A stretch of 64,000 nucleotides of DNA from Glandiceps talaboti (Eukaryota; Hemichordata; Enteropneusta; Spengelidae): positions 15,326,322 through 15,390,321 of the forward strand of contig NC_135570.1 of the NCBI RefSeq assembly GCF_964340395.1. Direction: 5' to 3'. This document shows positions 26,541 through 64,000 of the stretch, piece after piece (position 1 is the first letter of the stretch; the number at the start of each line of letters is the position of its first letter). A model generated the notes under the pieces. The model did no database searches and was not told the DNA's origin. It saw only the letters and a program-made list of their open reading frames with translations. The position numbers were made by a program, and so were the translations under genes.

Positions 26541-26875
26541 AAGGGGTAATATGAGGATTTGGTATTTATTTAGAATTTTGTTTTATAATACAATTTTATC
26601 ATGGCTTTCTACTTGAAAATTCAATGTGATACAACATAGACCAAATCTGTGTTTATAACTCAATACATTACAAAAAGCTAAAAATGTGTCAAATGTTTGT
26701 TATTGTACAAATTTGTACAATTTTTTTAGCATTTTGCACCATATTGAGTTACAAACACAGACTGACTTGTTCTATATTTCATAATAATATTTCAAGTAGG
26801 AAGCAATGGTAAAATTGTTTTGTAAATTAAAAATCCAAAAGTGAATACCCAATCCTCATCCATATGGCCACTTTA
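26541..26875. mobile_element. Foldback MITE family F1, copy 1
   Basis: The 335-bp segment is an imperfect palindrome with arms of about 160 bp, centred on GTACAAATTTGTAC near 26,707. The ends carry the ATGAGGAT-TGGGTATT motif. Copies occur at 46,660-47,016, 47,255-48,010 and, as a single arm, 58,459-58,626. Confidence 0.8.
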
Positions 26876-26975
26876 ATATGTTAAAAATATCTTTACAACC
26901 AAATCATTAGAATATTCGACCATTTTTAAAGAGTGAAATTTTCAATTGTTCTTTGCTTTTTTCATCTTATTACAG

Positions 26976-60439
<33,464 letters not shown>

Positions 60440-60596
60440 GATATGCTGTAAAAGAAGTTGTCGAAATCTGTAAATATTTTTGTCGGTTGAGATATATTTC
60501 ATAACTCAGTATATATTAGTGTACAGAGAGAATAGTTTATCCCATCAGATATTATCATAGTTTCATAGTTTTGACTTGAAGGCCATATTATTGGGG

Positions 60597-60679
60597 AGGT
60601 CATAGGTCACAATGATATAACATATTATAATGTCAAAGGTCACAATATGACAGCTTTATTATTTTGAGGTCATAGGTCG
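60597..60679 (+). promoter_or_regulatory. Three DR1 nuclear-receptor-like motifs
   Basis: AGGTCATAGGTCA occurs at 60597-60609, ATGTCAAAGGTCA at 60630-60642 and AGGTCATAGGTCG at 60667-60679. DR1 half-sites spaced by one base bind RXR, HNF4 and COUP-TF type receptors. They may be only a short degenerate tandem repeat. Confidence 0.35.
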
Positions 60680-60896
60680 CAATAATTTTGATGCCATAGG
60701 GTGTGTTTGGATGCACTGATGTTTGACACAAGAACAGCCACAGAGGGCAGCCTTCTATTTCTTTAATATAGCGTTCTTGCACAGGTTGCCAAAATGCAGA
60801 ATATGGCCTAATGAATCACAGGGGAAGGTTGGGACATTTCTGTTAGGAAGCACAGTTTTTGCATAGAGTGACTTGTTTGCTATCAAAGTCACTAAA

Positions 60897-60902
60897 AATA
60901 AA
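60897..60902 (+). promoter_or_regulatory. Candidate polyadenylation signal AATAAA
   Basis: This is the first canonical hexamer after the stop, 458 bases downstream. It is one of two plausible signals. Confidence 0.4.
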
Positions 60903-61304
60903 ATTTGATAGAGAGCAAAATTGGGACAGTACTGAGTTCTAGATTTGATACACCATCATTGATTCTGTGGCAGCCATCTTGTTCTGATTGTCTCCTGATG
61001 ATGGGACAGCCTCAGCAAATACATGGTCAAACATGCACAAGGTTCTCCAACATAGTCAAAATTTCTATTGGTGTTTAGAACAGAGTACCAAATGTACCCT
61101 TTTGGTTGTATAAATATAAATATAATATATATATCATTATTTTGTATCATTCAACTTGGCAACCATTTTGTGTACGTACGCTTGGCGGTTATTTTTATGT
61201 AAATACAGTTCAGTATACAAAAGATGTCCTTGGAGAAATTCAGGTGAAATTTTTTTCTATGTTTTATTGTTTGTAGAATTTGAAGGTGATTGGTGACTTG
61301 ATTA

Positions 61305-61310
61305 AATAAA
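61305..61310 (+). promoter_or_regulatory. Candidate polyadenylation signal AATAAA
   Basis: This is the second canonical hexamer, in the context TTAAATAAATATC, 866 bases after the stop codon. Confidence 0.4.
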
Positions 61311-61400
61311 TATCACCTTTAAGTTTAAGTTTAAAAAAAAATTGAATGCAAGAGAAAGAGTAGTTTTAGATATACAAACTATTTGTAGACACAATTTCAC

Positions 61401-63589
61401 TAGGTACTAATTGAGCACTTCTAAAACATTTGCATTTTGCATTAATTTTGGATACTCACCTGGCAAACATTCTATCACTGTACTGCTTGTATTTTTCTAT
61501 CCAATAGAATTATCATTTACTAGTCATGTGACGTATTGTGTCCAATAGGAGTAAACTCTGTCATGTGATACCATCTAACCAATAGGAATGAACTTTATCC
61601 TTTAGTAATTTACATGTTTAGATAATTTGTATACCTTGTTCTAGGTACCTTCTGTATATAGAATTTTTAGGCAGTTTTAGTGAATGAAATTTCAGAATTG
61701 ATGTATTTTTTATGACTATTCCATTACGTAGTTGCGATGTCTTTAAGAAATAGAGAAACCAACGTGTCAACTTTTATGAGTTACATGCAAATACAAAATT
61801 TGTAAGTTTGTAACCATGTGATATATATAGTTACTGTTCCTAGTTGTTCAGTTTTTGAGATTGTCTGTATAAATTCCAAATTCTTCTCAAAATTATTAAA
61901 TTACCACATTTCATCTAATATTGCACACTTAGTTATAAATAATCTGTCAGCACATTTCGACGAAAACAAAATCAAATCTGGAATGTTGGATTTAAGAATG
62001 TCGCCCTCTATGGTGATTTATACCAAGACTTTTGTTTTTGCAAAATCGACAGGTGTTAGAAAGAAGGCAAAACTTTTGTCTTTATGCTTGTGTCCTATTG
62101 TAGTTGCGATGTCAATGTAAATAATACATGAATTTATTGAAATAATGTAATTTTATAGTTAATTATTCTTTTCAGAGTTAGTAGGGAAGTGACTAGATGG
62201 CTTTGTACAAATAGTACACTCCCATATAACTAGACTTCATCATTAGAAATTCTTCAGAGTATCACACATACTGGCTATGTATAGAAAACATTGCAATATA
62301 TTTCTTCTGTGTGTACTTAGGGCAATAGGTATTAATATTTTAGGGTCTAAATAGGTACTAACATTCTAGGGTCTAGAATATCTAACTTTGTAGTTTTTGA
62401 ATACTGTTGTCTAGCCAACATTACCTACCTGTATTTCTCAGTCAGTGTCCCATTTAAGTCACATGGTAGATTTGTTATCACGCTGGGTCAAAGGTCGTGC
62501 TTTTGTCAAAGAAGTGTGTTGTATCACATTTGCACAGACTGTTTGCTGTTGAAATGTACTAGCCCTTGTGATAAAAACAAACAGTAGCTTTGTTCTGACA
62601 CATCGTACCATAGGCATTCCTGACTTCTGACTTAGGGAAAAAAATTGGTTTACAATATCACATAGAAATTGCAAAATAATACTTCTTGTAAAATACTATG
62701 GCAACATTTGTTGCAGAATAAGTGCGGGATGATTTCAGGAGACCTCCCACCACTCCTCCCCCCTTCCTTAGTTGTTGTAAGTCCGGAGAGGTGTATGATG
62801 TGTTCACACCACCATCAAAATACTCTAGAATATGACACCATTACAAATGTGTGAACAGAGCTAGTGATACATAGCAGTGAAATGTTCTGTACTGTTTCTG
62901 ATAATTGTTATTCTATTAATAATGATAATTGTAAAATCTTTTGTAACATAGCAACTTTTTTGTCAAATTTCCTACCAAGGAAGCATTTACACTATGAAAT
63001 TTGAATAATATTAACTCCTTGTACAGTACAGCTAGCCTACATTGCAAAGTTAACTAAATGTGATGTAGATGGACCAAAACCAATGTGATGTTAGTTTGCA
63101 GACACTGTACACAGTACGTTTTGCAGTTCTCCACACATTCTTCTTTCACGTAAAATGCTGCCAATGGTTATTTTTTAGTTTATCCACTGTATGCCATGGT
63201 GTAAAACTGCTGTCAACCCCCCCCCCCCCCACAAAAAAAAGTTTCAACCAAAACTTTTCTGTTCCCGCCAAAAACACACACACCAATGTTTTAATCCTAT
63301 GATGTATCAAAACCAAAAATTTGTAAATATTTCAATTTGCATACACACTTACAAATAAAAAGTTTTGCCCATATGTTCTAGTTCTCCTGCCCCATTAGCA
63401 AATACAAAATCTTCAAGTTTCCAGGCAAAAACCAAGAAATAATTGTGCCAATATATATTGAAACAAAGGTCAAAGGTCACCCCTATCTGACCTCTGTTGT
63501 AAGAAAATACTTGTAACAGTGTTGACAAATTATTAATTTTCATCCTTAACTTTGTATATATATATTTAACTATATTCAATGTCTCCTTC
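61401..63589. other. Downstream sequence, no gene seen
   Basis: AT-rich. Holds three CCAATAG boxes with TCATGTGA motifs at about 61,500-61,600, DR1-like sites at 62,485 and 63,467, and a C run at 63,218. No ORF shows a recognisable domain. Confidence 0.5.
63467..63479 (+). promoter_or_regulatory. Perfect DR1 motif
   Basis: AGGTCAAAGGTCA is a perfect DR1. A related GGGTCAAAGGTCG lies at 62485-62497. Function is inferred from the motif only. Confidence 0.35.
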
Positions 63590-63960
63590 CGGATGATTGC
63601 ACAATGTCGCACAAGCTCAATATATGAACTTTGTTCGTTTAGTACAAAACCCCCTCCCCCTCCCTATCCCCTAAATGAATGTTCACAAGTGTGACATCAA
63701 CACATTTATATATGATGTAAACCATGATGAAAATTGTAGCAGTCACACCACTACAATTGATGCTACGTAAAAACATGATGGTAAACACATTAAAATACTA
63801 CTAGAAACCCAGTACTTTATATCATATTAGTAGTACATTTTAATCAACTTATCAACATTTCAGTAGTAAATATAGAATTTGTTATCATTGAAGGCATGAA
63901 CGTTTTTGATATTTGGTTTGAAGTGCAAACATGAAGTTCAGCGAATCGCATTGACGCCCT
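63590..63960 (+). repeat. Dispersed repeat R2, copy 2 (uninterrupted)
   Basis: Matches 50,040-50,800 without the LINE-like insert, giving the pre-insertion junction AAAAACATGATGGTAAAC. Confidence 0.8.
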
Positions 63961-64000
63961 CCCCTAATAGTACAAAGTTTGCTTTAATATTTAGCTTGTG

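Larger units (their letters stand above)
60440..61400 (+). other. 3' untranslated region (probable)
   Basis: Non-coding, AT-rich sequence follows the stop codon. It contains AATAAA at 60897 and 61305 and three nuclear-receptor-like direct repeats at 60597-60679. The true 3' end cannot be fixed from sequence. Confidence 0.55.

Noticed and set aside
26933-26975. GTG or upstream in-frame start for exon 1
   Set aside because: The stretch is a T-rich acceptor tract ending TTACAG; homology to the family starts right at the splice site.
61818-62120. 100-codon frame downstream of the gene
   Set aside because: No recognisable domain, no start context or splice support; likely chance in AT-rich DNA.

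Overview
The window reads as animal nuclear DNA, AT-rich and packed with tandem repeats, most likely from a marine invertebrate (amphioxus, hemichordate, echinoderm or lophotrochozoan; I cannot choose between these from sequence alone). It has GT-AG introns, tRNA-derived SINEs, foldback MITEs, long microsatellites and one large multi-exon gene. There is no sign of bacterial, phage or organellar DNA.

The one gene I can support lies on the + strand from 26,976 to 60,439. Eighteen exons join in frame with consistent phases into 1,606 residues plus a TGA stop. The product is a NACHT-WD receptor of the NWD1/NWD2 type: an N-terminal DUF4062/TIR-like region, a NACHT ATPase with intact Walker A and B motifs on one 1.28-kb exon, a helical region, about 14 WD40 repeats (two seven-bladed propellers), and a Ser/Thr/Lys-rich tail ending in a CaaX-like box (CVIV). 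The first exon or exons, carrying the start codon and first strand of the N-terminal domain, were not found. Exon numbers below are therefore relative.

Positions 1-26,975 hold no coding sequence I can defend. They contain minisatellites (units of 23/27, 32, 41, 42, 44, 47, 51, 60 and 75 bp), microsatellites, a hAT-like MITE and dispersed repeat copies. The largest array, 18,925-23,170, contains a recent internal tandem duplication of 1,279 bp. Positions 26,976-60,439 are the gene, whose longer introns are mostly built from minisatellites (34, 40, 49, 63 and 26/36 bp units), foldback MITEs, two SINE copies and a LINE 3' end. Positions 60,440-64,000 are 3' UTR and downstream DNA with repeated nuclear-receptor-type DR1 motifs.

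The most interesting pattern is that several tandem repeats in this gene are made of its own splice junctions. The 49-bp array before exon 7 repeats that exon's acceptor and first bases about 39 times. Exon 2's acceptor and first coding bases appear as older decayed copies upstream. Exon 12's last 42 bases are duplicated in frame across its donor. A looser case follows exon 8's donor. The gene may therefore carry a built-in set of competing splice sites that varies with repeat copy number.
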